Source: Chlorobiaceae bacterium (GTDB lineage: Bacteria > Bacteroidota > Chlorobiia > Chlorobiales > Chlorobiaceae). From it: a stretch of DNA of 37,512 nucleotides. Of the stretch, positions 1-7,298 are shown piece by piece. A program made the translations under genes and the position numbers. The notes under the pieces are model-generated. The model saw only the letters and a list, made by a program, of their open reading frames with translations. It had not been told where the DNA came from and did not search any database. The stretch is taken from NCBI GenBank assembly GCA_013334225.1, contig JAAXXY010000025.1:1-37512 (forward strand), given 5' to 3'. The number at the start of each line of letters is the position of its first letter. The first letter of the stretch is position 1.

Positions 1-77
1 TATCCGTTTATCGTTGTCAAAGCACATAAGAAACGGCCTGCGCATGCTTGAAGAAAGATATGAAGGTTACAGCATAT

Positions 78-563
78 TTACAGCCCGATCTTCAATTTTC
101 TGCCTCCGGTTATGGAAAAACCTTCGTGCTCATAGAACGCGAGCGTTCTCTCGAACTGCGGCAAGGGCGGGGTTGTTACCTCGAGTCGTGTCCAGCCGTG
201 GGCTGAAGCAAACATTTTCGCTTCGGCTACAAGGCGAATACCAAGGCCGTTCGATCGGTACTCCGGGCGGACGTAGAGTTCGGGTATCGTACCGAAAGCG
301 CCCTCGGCATAGAGCGCATAGCTTTCATACAGGGCTATGAACCCGGCAGGATGTCCGCTTTCACTGAGGGCCATGAACACGAAATATTTCTCTCTTTCCA
401 GAAAATCCCGGAGCCTGGATGCCGTTTCGGCAGGATCCAAATTGAATGCCTGTATACCGATGGCATCCATGATCTCCGTCAGCAGCTCGCCAACCATCAC
501 GGCGACATCCTGAGCGTCGGCGGCGTTTGCCCTGCGGATGGTGAAATTCCCGCTCATATGCAT
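78..563 (-). CDS. GNAT family N-acetyltransferase
   Basis: This 161-residue protein has the length and order of a single-domain GNAT acetyltransferase, which moves an acetyl group from acetyl-CoA to an amine. An N-terminal 'FTIRRANAADAQDV' strand-helix is followed by the central strand 'PAGFIALYES' and the acetyl-CoA-binding motif A 'ELYVRPEYRSNGLGIRLV' (R-S-N-G-L-G pyrophosphate loop, about residues 95-112). The C-terminal 'TLAFYEHEGFSI' is the usual motif B tyrosine region. The substrate cannot be read from sequence. A second ATG two codons in (557) is an equally good start, and neither has a strong ribosome binding site. It stands alone: the next gene on the same strand lies about 345 bases away across a repeat patch. 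Confidence 0.85.
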   Translation of the reverse strand: MHMSGNFTIRRANAADAQDVAVMVGELLTEIMDAIGIQAFNLDPAETASRLRDFLEREKYFVFMALSESGHPAGFIALYESYALYAEGAFGTIPELYVRPEYRSNGLGIRLVAEAKMFASAHGWTRLEVTTPPLPQFERTLAFYEHEGFSITGGRKLKIGL

Positions 564-574
564 TTGCCCATTAT

Positions 575-720
575 GGATTCTTCACTTCGTTCAGAATGAC
601 AAGAGCAAGGAGTTTGTTCTGAAAGACAGGCATCATCCTGAACGAAGCAAAGCGAAGAGAGGGATCTATCTTTCTATAAAACGAAAACATCTGGATTCTT
701 CGCTTTGCTTTCCATGAACA
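575..720. repeat. Dispersed 'CTGAACGAAG..GAAGAATCC'-type repeat copies
   Basis: The 345-base gap between the first two genes (564-908) holds no convincing gene but carries three related copies of one element in alternating orientation: about 575-600 (GGATTCTTCACTTCGTTC then AGAATGAC), 633-668 (reverse sense, TCATCCTGAACGAAGCAAAG then CGAAGAGAGGGATCT) and 693-720 (GGATTCTTCGCTTTGC then TTTCCATGAACA). A decayed fragment, CTCAGAATGACAAG, lies at about 807-820. Adjacent copies in opposite orientation could fold as long hairpins. Short elements of this kind are scattered between genes in many bacterial genomes, and I infer that this is one such family. Confidence 0.6.
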
Positions 721-908
721 GGAATTGCTTTCAGAATATTAATTTCCCCGAAATTTACGACTTTATTGTTCATGGTCCGTGAGCGGTAGCGGTCGGATAC
801 GGGGAACTCAGAATGACAAGAAATACGGTGTTTGTTCCAAGAGATAGTTGATACTTATAATCACCTGATTAATAATAATACATACTGCCCTTTAAACCTT
901 TCAACAAG

Positions 909-1397
909 TCACTGATACCTTCGTCCCCGAAGCTCTATCCATCCTCCGGGGTGTAATCCGGCAGGATCGTGGTGCGTCCAGTGCAGTGTCCCGCCTTTCG
1001 GGCTCCATTCGTACTCGCCGCAGAACATAATTGTATCGCCTTCCCTGAGGCCGCTCACCCTCGGTGCGAGATCGATATTGTGCGCCACCAGCAGGGTCTG
1101 CCCATTCGACAGCTTCAGGAGGAACTTCTGATGACGGCTGCCGCGGGTATCGTCGGGCAGCATCTTGATCACAACCCCTTCTCCCGAGACCTGCAGGTTG
1201 CTCTGCCGGTTTGCAAATGCCTTCGCAAAGACCTCACCGGAATTCTCCGCGCTCCGGAACTGATTCCGGCTTTGTACGGCTGTCGAGGGCTTGACGGGCA
1301 CAGAGGCATGCTGTGTGCCGAACCAGGAATATCCGTATCCTCCAAGCAGGAGCGCCACGGCGATCAGGAGCTGTTTCAGTCGTGTGCTTTCAGACAT
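909..1397 (-). CDS. Exported DUF3465 family protein
   Basis: This 162-residue protein has an N-terminal hydrophobic segment ('LLIAVALLLGGYGYSWFG', about residues 10-27) that acts as a signal peptide or membrane anchor, so the rest is probably periplasmic. The C-terminal 90 residues match DUF3465 as I know it: 'DDTRGSRHQKFLLKLSNGQ', 'LLVAHNIDLAPRVSGLREGD', 'FCGEYEWSPKGGTLHWTHHD' and 'GGWIELRGRRYQ'. The fold is likely a small OB-like beta barrel. The conserved histidines and acidic residues suggest a binding role, but no function is established that I can name. No operon partner is adjacent. A perfect inverted repeat (TCAGAT-TG-ATCTGA, 1401-1414) sits just upstream of the start. Confidence 0.8.
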   Translation of the reverse strand: MSESTRLKQLLIAVALLLGGYGYSWFGTQHASVPVKPSTAVQSRNQFRSAENSGEVFAKAFANRQSNLQVSGEGVVIKMLPDDTRGSRHQKFLLKLSNGQTLLVAHNIDLAPRVSGLREGDTIMFCGEYEWSPKGGTLHWTHHDPAGLHPGGWIELRGRRYQ

Positions 1398-1400
1398 TGT

Positions 1401-1414
1401 TCAGATTGATCTGA
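1401..1414. promoter_or_regulatory. Inverted repeat in the leader of the DUF3465 gene
   Basis: TCAGAT-TG-ATCTGA is a perfect 6-bp inverted repeat with a 2-base centre, ending 3 bases before the initiation codon of the minus-strand DUF3465 gene. It could be an operator half-site pair or could occlude the ribosome binding region. It is seen in sequence; the role is inference. Confidence 0.25.
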
Positions 1415-1569
1415 CTGAATTTCGAATACGTGAAAAAGAGAACTGATGTATCCGGAGAGTATAAAATAAATATACATTATACCTCCTTATCGAGACCGAA
1501 ACAGAAATATGTCATGTCAATTGCCGGTTGACCTGAAATACCCTGACTAAGGAGGATTGCAGTCCGACA

Positions 1570-1920
1570 ATGTCAGGAACGGTAAAATACATACTGTCGG
1601 AAATCGAAACTGCGCTGATCTCGTTTGCGTTTAGAGGAAAAAACACCTTGAGGCAGGCGAAAAGTACTGATGTGTTTCACACCGTGAGCAGTGAATATGG
1701 AAACCTGTCGGCACTACATCAAAATGAGAGAGGCAAGCATCAGGACATCTCATATGTCTCCTGTCTGCAACAGTATGCGTCAAACATCCCGCTTCTGAAA
1801 AAAAATAAAATAACCGAAATAAATTTTTATCTTGAAAAAGATAATCAGTCATGTTTCAGTGCCTGTAACACACTTCAATCCCTAAGATTTTTTCGACGGC
1901 AATTCATTTTAGACGATTGA
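1570..1920 (+). CDS. Doubtful small hypothetical ORF
   Basis: This 116-codon open frame lies in the 0.9 kb gap between the DUF3465 gene and the first peptidase. A good Shine-Dalgarno-like AAGGAGG (about 1549-1555) precedes the ATG, but at 14 bases, longer than usual. The translated sequence shows no domain, signal peptide or family I recognise, and amino-acid composition does not separate it from chance. The rest of the gap (1410-1569 and 1921-2335) holds small inverted repeats and the possible minus-strand RNA described separately. It may be a lineage-specific small protein or a non-coding open frame; I lean to the latter. Confidence 0.2.
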   Translation: MSGTVKYILSEIETALISFAFRGKNTLRQAKSTDVFHTVSSEYGNLSALHQNERGKHQDISYVSCLQQYASNIPLLKKNKITEINFYLEKDNQSCFSACNTLQSLRFFRRQFILDD

Positions 1921-2040
1921 TACCGTTTTCAGGAACCTTCAGTTTGCAACTGACGAAACAATGACTTAACTATCCTCTTCCCCCATATTACAAAACGATT
2001 TCATACATAATGATCAAGCTGCAATGCTTGGCGATGGCCG

Positions 2041-2065
2041 TTATAAAAAACCTTGAGGTTCAAGG
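2041..2065 (-). terminator. Rho-independent terminator reading leftward
   Basis: Read on the minus strand, CCTTGA-ACC-TCAAGG is a perfect 6-bp stem with a 3-base loop, followed directly by TTTTTTATAA. That is the classic intrinsic terminator layout. On the plus strand there is no T tract after the hairpin, so it works leftward. No minus-strand protein gene lies immediately to its right, which prompts the small-RNA proposal for 2045-2281. Confidence 0.5.
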
Positions 2066-2281
2066 CTCACATTCTCCCGGGCTGTTATAACCTGTCCTGA
2101 AATATCGGATAAGGATAGAATATCAGCACTTTGTCCGTCGGAATTTCTTGTGATTTGTTACTCGAAATCCCGAATATCGAAACCGGTTTCGACAAAAGAA
2201 TGAATGTTTTTTTTCGAGTATAGCCCGTTCTCTGATTTCTCAGGACTCTTTGATTTATGAAGTTTCAGCAGTGACAGATGG
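2045..2281 (-). ncRNA. Candidate small RNA (or tiny gene) on the minus strand
   Basis: A sigma70-like promoter on the minus strand (TTGTTG at 2311-2316, 17-base spacer, TATGCT at 2288-2293) is followed about 235 bases later by an intrinsic terminator (2041-2065). The predicted transcript contains the 16-bp palindrome and the 9-bp complementary arms at 2159-2220, so it would be strongly structured. A 44-codon frame (2158-2292) also lies here, but its ATG overlaps the proposed -10 box, so that promoter could not serve it. No RNA family is recognised. This is an inference from signals only. Confidence 0.3.
2159..2220. repeat. 16-bp perfect palindrome nested inside 9-bp inverted arms
   Basis: TCGAAACCGGTTTCGA (2177-2192) is a perfect 16-bp palindrome. 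It lies between TACTCGAAA (2159-2167) and its exact complement TTTCGAGTA (2212-2220). The element ends about 115 bases upstream of the first peptidase start. It could be a dimeric repressor operator, or a structured part of the putative leftward RNA. Confidence 0.5.
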
Positions 2282-2287
2282 TTTTTT

Positions 2288-2316
2288 AGCATAGTCGGAA
2301 GATCTCATTACAACAA
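2288..2316 (-). promoter_or_regulatory. Sigma70-like promoter reading leftward
   Basis: Read on the minus strand: TTGTTG, a 17-base spacer, then TATGCT. It points away from the peptidase gene, toward the terminator at 2041-2065. Motif match only. Confidence 0.3.
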
Positions 2317-2335
2317 AATATCGCGGAGGGACACG

Positions 2336-5077
2336 ATGTCGAAATTACATCCAACAAAAGATGCGCGGACCAGGTATGATAAAAAAAACAATGCCGTTCG
2401 CAGTTTTTTCGGAACTGAACTCGTCGAAAAAAGCAGGAAGGCACTGAAAAAAGGAGTCGACAAATTCGATGAATTTCTTGATGAAAATCAGGACGTTTTC
2501 AAACTCGAGGGCATTACTCTTGAAAAAACAGAAGAACGCGCAGGAAGCACGCTTTCAGCTGTCCGCTACAATCAGAAACATAACGGCTTGCCTGTTTATA
2601 ACGCCTTTCTCAACATCTCTGTCAGAAAAAGTGACAATCAGGTTCTCTCTGCTGTCAATAAAATCGATTATGAACTGGCGAAAACATGTTCTGCGAAAGC
2701 AGCTAAACTCGATGCTGATGATGCCGTAAAGTTCATGCATGACAGATTTGATACAACTTTCGGTTCTCTTGAACACAGTGCCCCCGAACTTTTTGTCTAT
2801 CGCCATTCGATCCTGGAATCTCCTCAGGTTCCCTTTGATACTGACGACATCAGAAATAAAATGCTCGAAAGCGGAAGTGGCAAAGCCGGAAAAGTGTATC
2901 TCGTCTGGCGCATCATGATGGATACTGCAAAACCGACAGGATACTGGGAACTTCTTGTCAACGCTGAAAAAGCGGAACTTGTTGCAGTGAAGGACCGCCG
3001 CCGTTTTTTAACAACCCGCAAGGCAAACATATACTGGCCGGACCCCATAACCTCATCCCAGAACACCTCGCTCAGCTGGAGCAGTGCAGAATCGACGCTC
3101 AACAATGAACTTGAGGAAGTCGACCTGGAGAATCTGAATGATCCGTCAGGAAGCACCTACCACCTTAGCGGCCAATGGGTCAATTCTGCTGAAAGAGAGG
3201 ACCCGTCCTTTGCGCCACCAACAACAACCACTGATTTCAAATACACAGGAAAGAGCCGTAACCTGCTCTCAGTTATGGCATACTTCTACATTGACCGTGT
3301 CGTAGAGTGGCTGCGCACATTCAGTGTGCCATCATTCAATAACTCGATGACCGGCCCGATCGATGTCGATGCCCAGGCTTTTAACGGTGATGATAACTCT
3401 CATTTCGTAGTACCGAACAGCGGCAACCCCTTTATCGGTTACGGTGAAGGGGGCACCCCCGATGCCTGCGACCCTGGCGTTATCCTTCATGAATTCGGCC
3501 ATGCCCTGCATCACTATGTTCTTGGTGCTTCGAATTCGAACAGCAGCTTCGAAGAGGGATTCAACGATTTTCTTTCTTGTGTGTTCAGGGACCGATATAA
3601 CGAACATCAATTTGACAGGGCAAATGTATTTCCCTGGGACAATAATTCAACAGTTGCCTGGAGTGATTATCGCCGCTGTGATCTTGCAGCACGATTTGAT
3701 GATTCCGGATACTCTTCATATGGGTTCTATAAAAAGGGCAATGTCTATGCAACAGCGCTCTGGGATATTTACCTCAATATCGGAGGGGGCTCATCAAATT
3801 CCGGTGTGCGTCTTTGGGCGGCAGGCGAAATAATGCACACCTATCTTGAAATGCTTGTTGCCGTTGGGGACAATGAACCTGTTCTTGATCTGGCGAACGG
3901 CCTTATTGCAGCTGATGAAGCCCGAACAGGAGGATTGTACAAGAAGGTGATCTGGGATGCATTCCGCCGACGGGGTTTATGGAGCAATTTTACTCCCCAG
4001 GGAAATGCCGACCCTTATATAACGGATAGCGGCACTGATGCCGGGGAACAGGCAAGTCCTGACATTCACTGGACATCACCTGACATCTGGGTACGCAACA
4101 ATCCTCCGGACGCACCGGGTGAAAACCCTGACGATGGGCACCAGAACCCGATAAAAGGCGTTTCGAACTATTTATACATTCTTGTCAGAAACCGGGGGTC
4201 ACAGACAGCCGACAATCTTACGGTGGAAGCATTTTACTGTGATCCGGCAACAGGAATGCTCTGGCCAAACCACTTCAATTCAATGGGCATGCTAACGGTC
4301 ACAGGATCGATCCCTGCCGGAGGAAACACACGAGTAGGCCCTTTCATCTGGAATCCTCAGCATCTCGATCATGAATGCCTGCTGGCAATTGTACGTTCTC
4401 TTGACGACTTGTCCATTGTTGATTCTGTCATCGGGCCGGTCGACCACTGGAAAATTGTACGGTTTGACAATAACGTAGGCCAGCGAAATGTCAGTCCCGT
4501 CAATGCCATGCCGGGCGGGAAAACGAAAACATCCATTATTATCCGCGGTTCAAATCATCTGACAACAAATGATCTCTCAATCGATGCGAAAGCTCTGCCG
4601 AGCGATACCGGCATCGAGGTAAAAGTTGCCAGAAGTATAGTAGATAATGCAGCGGAGATTTCGTCATTCACCAAAAAGAAAAAGTCTGAACGTACTTCCT
4701 TGCTCACCATGTCCGGTGGCCATGAGGGACTCATCAGACAATTTCCTCTGTCTACCAATGCAGAATCAACAATTACCATAACGGTCGATTTTTCAATCAA
4801 CGCTGAGCATCTGAAAGTATATCCAGTTATTGTATCACAATTTCAGGACGGGCAGTTGGCCGGCCGTTACACGATTGAGATCACAGCGGTCAAAGAGGCT
4901 GAGGACTGGGTCTACGGCAACAGAAACACAAAGGAGCTGCATCGTTACAACTGTGAATTTTTCAAGAAGATGAATCGACGTAATGCTGTTCCGTTTGCCC
5001 GTGCCAGTGACGGTATCATTCGCGGATATAACGGATGTATCTATTGTATGAAGGAAATTGACAGCGACCATCTCTAA
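2336..5077 (+). CDS. HExxH zinc metallopeptidase (thermolysin/fungalysin-like) with CARDB-like and Ada-like C-terminal module
   Basis: This 913-residue protein probably cleaves internal peptide bonds with a zinc ion. The N-terminal region, about residues 55-160, resembles the FTP propeptide of thermolysin and fungalysin ('VRYNQKHNGLPVYNAFLNIS'). The catalytic motif HEFGH is at residues 385-389, and a probable third ligand lies in 'EEGFNDF' at about 406-407, shorter spacing than in classical M36 enzymes. From about residue 574 a module shared with the next gene begins ('SPDIWVRNNPPD', CARDB-like beta strands). It ends in H869-x3-C873-x27-C901-x2-C904, almost the Ada zinc-site spacing with the first Cys replaced by His. 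No signal peptide or membrane segment is visible, odd for this family. The start is fixed by GGAGGG six bases upstream. It is probably linked with the M28 gene downstream. Confidence 0.85.
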   Translation: MSKLHPTKDARTRYDKKNNAVRSFFGTELVEKSRKALKKGVDKFDEFLDENQDVFKLEGITLEKTEERAGSTLSAVRYNQKHNGLPVYNAFLNISVRKSDNQVLSAVNKIDYELAKTCSAKAAKLDADDAVKFMHDRFDTTFGSLEHSAPELFVYRHSILESPQVPFDTDDIRNKMLESGSGKAGKVYLVWRIMMDTAKPTGYWELLVNAEKAELVAVKDRRRFLTTRKANIYWPDPITSSQNTSLSWSSAESTLNNELEEVDLENLNDPSGSTYHLSGQWVNSAEREDPSFAPPTTTTDFKYTGKSRNLLSVMAYFYIDRVVEWLRTFSVPSFNNSMTGPIDVDAQAFNGDDNSHFVVPNSGNPFIGYGEGGTPDACDPGVILHEFGHALHHYVLGASNSNSSFEEGFNDFLSCVFRDRYNEHQFDRANVFPWDNNSTVAWSDYRRCDLAARFDDSGYSSYGFYKKGNVYATALWDIYLNIGGGSSNSGVRLWAAGEIMHTYLEMLVAVGDNEPVLDLANGLIAADEARTGGLYKKVIWDAFRRRGLWSNFTPQGNADPYITDSGTDAGEQASPDIHWTSPDIWVRNNPPDAPGENPDDGHQNPIKGVSNYLYILVRNRGSQTADNLTVEAFYCDPATGMLWPNHFNSMGMLTVTGSIPAGGNTRVGPFIWNPQHLDHECLLAIVRSLDDLSIVDSVIGPVDHWKIVRFDNNVGQRNVSPVNAMPGGKTKTSIIIRGSNHLTTNDLSIDAKALPSDTGIEVKVARSIVDNAAEISSFTKKKKSERTSLLTMSGGHEGLIRQFPLSTNAESTITITVDFSINAEHLKVYPVIVSQFQDGQLAGRYTIEITAVKEAEDWVYGNRNTKELHRYNCEFFKKMNRRNAVPFARASDGIIRGYNGCIYCMKEIDSDHL

Positions 5078-5094
5078 CCGTTTCAAGCCTGTTT

Positions 5095-5129
5095 TACAAC
5101 GCCGTTTCAAGTCTGGAAACGGCGTTGTA
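5095..5129 (+). terminator. Perfect 14-bp hairpin between the two peptidase genes
   Basis: TACAACGCCGTTTC (5095-5108), a 7-base loop AAGTCTG, then the exact complement (5116-5129). It begins 18 bases after the first peptidase's stop and ends 56 bases before the second start. No real T run follows, so it may be a partial terminator, an RNA-stabilising end or a processing site that sets different levels for the two genes. The first arm is preceded by a degenerate copy of CCGTTTCAAG. Confidence 0.5.
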
Positions 5130-5185
5130 ACTGTTTCACTTCACAGTGCTGTATCCAGACAAACGTCAACAGAAAAAGATCTTCC

Positions 5186-7234
5186 ATGCCAATCGAACCA
5201 CTGGAAATTTATCCGATTCCGGATAAACGGAACAAACCTGCAGAGCCCCCTGTCCGAGCCACTGCAGTAAAGCGTAAATGGACCGGAACCCTGCCGGATA
5301 AATTCATTGCAACACTGGTTGAGCAGATATCGGAGAGTGAGATCACTGCGATGGTAAACCTGCTCTCTTCCTTTCATACCCGTCATACAAAATCCAGCTA
5401 TATCAGTCAGGTTGCAGACTGGGTTAAAAACCGATTTGTCAGTTACGGGTATACAGACCTTTTCGAACATGTCTATATCAGGGACGGTTACACGCTGAAA
5501 AATATCGTAGCTACAAAAAAAGGAGCCGGTTCCACTGGAGAGACAATCATGCTGTGCGCGCATTATGATTGTATCATGGAACATGGAAACGATGCGACCG
5601 CAAAAGCCCCGGGCGCCGATGACAATGCCTCCGGTGTTGCGGCTCTGCTTGAAATAGCCCGTATCATCGCACTGACATCTCTTGCCGACGATGTGATGTT
5701 TGTCGCTTTTTCCGGTGAGGAACAGGGAATGTGGGGCTCTACGGCGTATGCCCAGTATGTCATGGATAATGCTGTCAATATCAAGAGAGTGATCAACCTT
5801 GATATGATAGGGTATGCACCGACTGGTTCATCGATCTATGTTGAACAGGATATGGGGAATATGCAGGCATCGAATGATGCTGCTTCCCAGCAGTTTGCCT
5901 CAGTTATGGCGCAAATGGGTGCTGACTACACAGATCTTGAAGTCTCTTTCGGAAATATTTACTCGAGCGACTACATGCCTTTTGAGGCGAGAGGTTATGT
6001 ATGTATAGGCGTTTATGAAAAGATTGAAAATCCAAACTATCATACGTCGAACGATACTCCTGAAAAGGTGAATTATTCATTTATTTCCAGGGTTGCAAAG
6101 ATGGTTCTTGCAACGCTTGTCTGGGAGACATCATTCCCGAGCACACAACCTGACAGCGGAATCGATCTGTACATACGGGATAACCCTTCGGATGACGGAA
6201 ATCAGCCAAGCCAGTCTCCCCACTGGATTTCGCCTGACATCTGGGTACGAAACAATCCCCCGGATACACCCGGAGAAAACTTTCTTGATGGTCATCAGGC
6301 ACCTATAAACGATATCCCCAACTATCTTTATGTACGGGTGCACAACAGAGGCACGACGCCTGCTCCTTCCTGTACTGTTCATGCATATCGATGCAACCCT
6401 TCAACAGGCATGATCTGGCCGGCTCATTTTACACCGATCGGATCAGTTACAGGCACCCAGGTGGTCATGCCCGGATCTTCAGTGGTGGAAGGACCATTTA
6501 TCTGGACCCCTCAAATAACAGGACATGAATGCCTTCTTGCTGTCGCCAGTACCGAAGGCGATCAGCCCGTGACGAAATATTACTCGGGATCAGTTGACCA
6601 TAGTTTACTTGTCCGTTTCGATAATAACGTCGGGCAGCGTAATGTTGCCCCCCAGCCCTCTGTTCCAGGCGGAAAGATGAAAGTATCGGTGATGATCAGG
6701 GGAAATACCATTCAGACAAAAAACACCCTGACGATCGATGCCGCCCCATTCCCGGACGATACGGCAATAGATGTTCGTATTCCCAAAAGAATACATGATG
6801 CCGCAGACAGCATATCTGAATTTGTTTCAGTTAAATCTACGGACCGGTTTTGCAACCTGAAATTGAAAGGCGGGCATTCAGGAACGCTTGAAGATTTTGA
6901 CCTTGACAAGAACGAAACAGCAAGCATTCTTTTCACCATTGATTTTTCATATGAAGCCGAACACGGCAAAACATATCCGCTGGAAATTACACAGATTCAG
7001 GATGGCAGGATTGCCGGTCGTTATACCGTTGAAATTATTGCTGTCAAGGAGTCGGATGACTGGCTTTATGGAAATCTTCGAACAAAAGAAGTGCATCTCT
7101 TGAACTGTGAATGGCGCATTAAGATGAAACCACATAATGTCACGCCTGTAAAGAATATTCAGGAAGCAAAAGCAAGAGGATATGATGGATGCGCATACTG
7201 TATGCCGACAGAAAATACGGATAATAAAACCTGA
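5186..7234 (+). CDS. M28 family zinc aminopeptidase with the same CARDB-like/Ada-like C-terminal module
   Basis: This 682-residue protein contains a complete M28 di-zinc exopeptidase domain, about residues 40-315, expected to remove N-terminal amino acids. Ligands and catalytic residues are readable: H126 in 'CAHYD', D145/D146 in 'GADDNASG', E178/E179 in 'SGEEQG' (general base and ligand), D206 in 'NLDMIGY' and H286 in 'NYHTSND'. Residues about 344-674 repeat the C-terminal module of the preceding peptidase ('SPDIWVRNNPPD', 'VRFDNNVGQRNV', 'QDGRIAGRYTVEI') and end in H637-x3-C641-x27-C669-x2-C672. There is no signal peptide or membrane segment. The upstream ribosome site is weak. It lies 108 bases after the first peptidase gene, so the pair probably acts together: an endopeptidase exposing new N-termini and an aminopeptidase trimming them. 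Confidence 0.9.
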   Translation: MPIEPLEIYPIPDKRNKPAEPPVRATAVKRKWTGTLPDKFIATLVEQISESEITAMVNLLSSFHTRHTKSSYISQVADWVKNRFVSYGYTDLFEHVYIRDGYTLKNIVATKKGAGSTGETIMLCAHYDCIMEHGNDATAKAPGADDNASGVAALLEIARIIALTSLADDVMFVAFSGEEQGMWGSTAYAQYVMDNAVNIKRVINLDMIGYAPTGSSIYVEQDMGNMQASNDAASQQFASVMAQMGADYTDLEVSFGNIYSSDYMPFEARGYVCIGVYEKIENPNYHTSNDTPEKVNYSFISRVAKMVLATLVWETSFPSTQPDSGIDLYIRDNPSDDGNQPSQSPHWISPDIWVRNNPPDTPGENFLDGHQAPINDIPNYLYVRVHNRGTTPAPSCTVHAYRCNPSTGMIWPAHFTPIGSVTGTQVVMPGSSVVEGPFIWTPQITGHECLLAVASTEGDQPVTKYYSGSVDHSLLVRFDNNVGQRNVAPQPSVPGGKMKVSVMIRGNTIQTKNTLTIDAAPFPDDTAIDVRIPKRIHDAADSISEFVSVKSTDRFCNLKLKGGHSGTLEDFDLDKNETASILFTIDFSYEAEHGKTYPLEITQIQDGRIAGRYTVEIIAVKESDDWLYGNLRTKEVHLLNCEWRIKMKPHNVTPVKNIQEAKARGYDGCAYCMPTENTDNKT

Positions 7235-7298
7235 CCTGATATCTGAAATGAGATAAGGATGATCATTTCTCCTCAACAAGCTTGAGAATTTTCAGAAC

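Noticed and set aside
7245..7269. GAAATGA/TCATTTC inverted repeat between convergent genes as a terminator
   Set aside because: The stem is only 7 bp with an 11-base loop, AT-rich and without a T run on either strand. Too weak to call.
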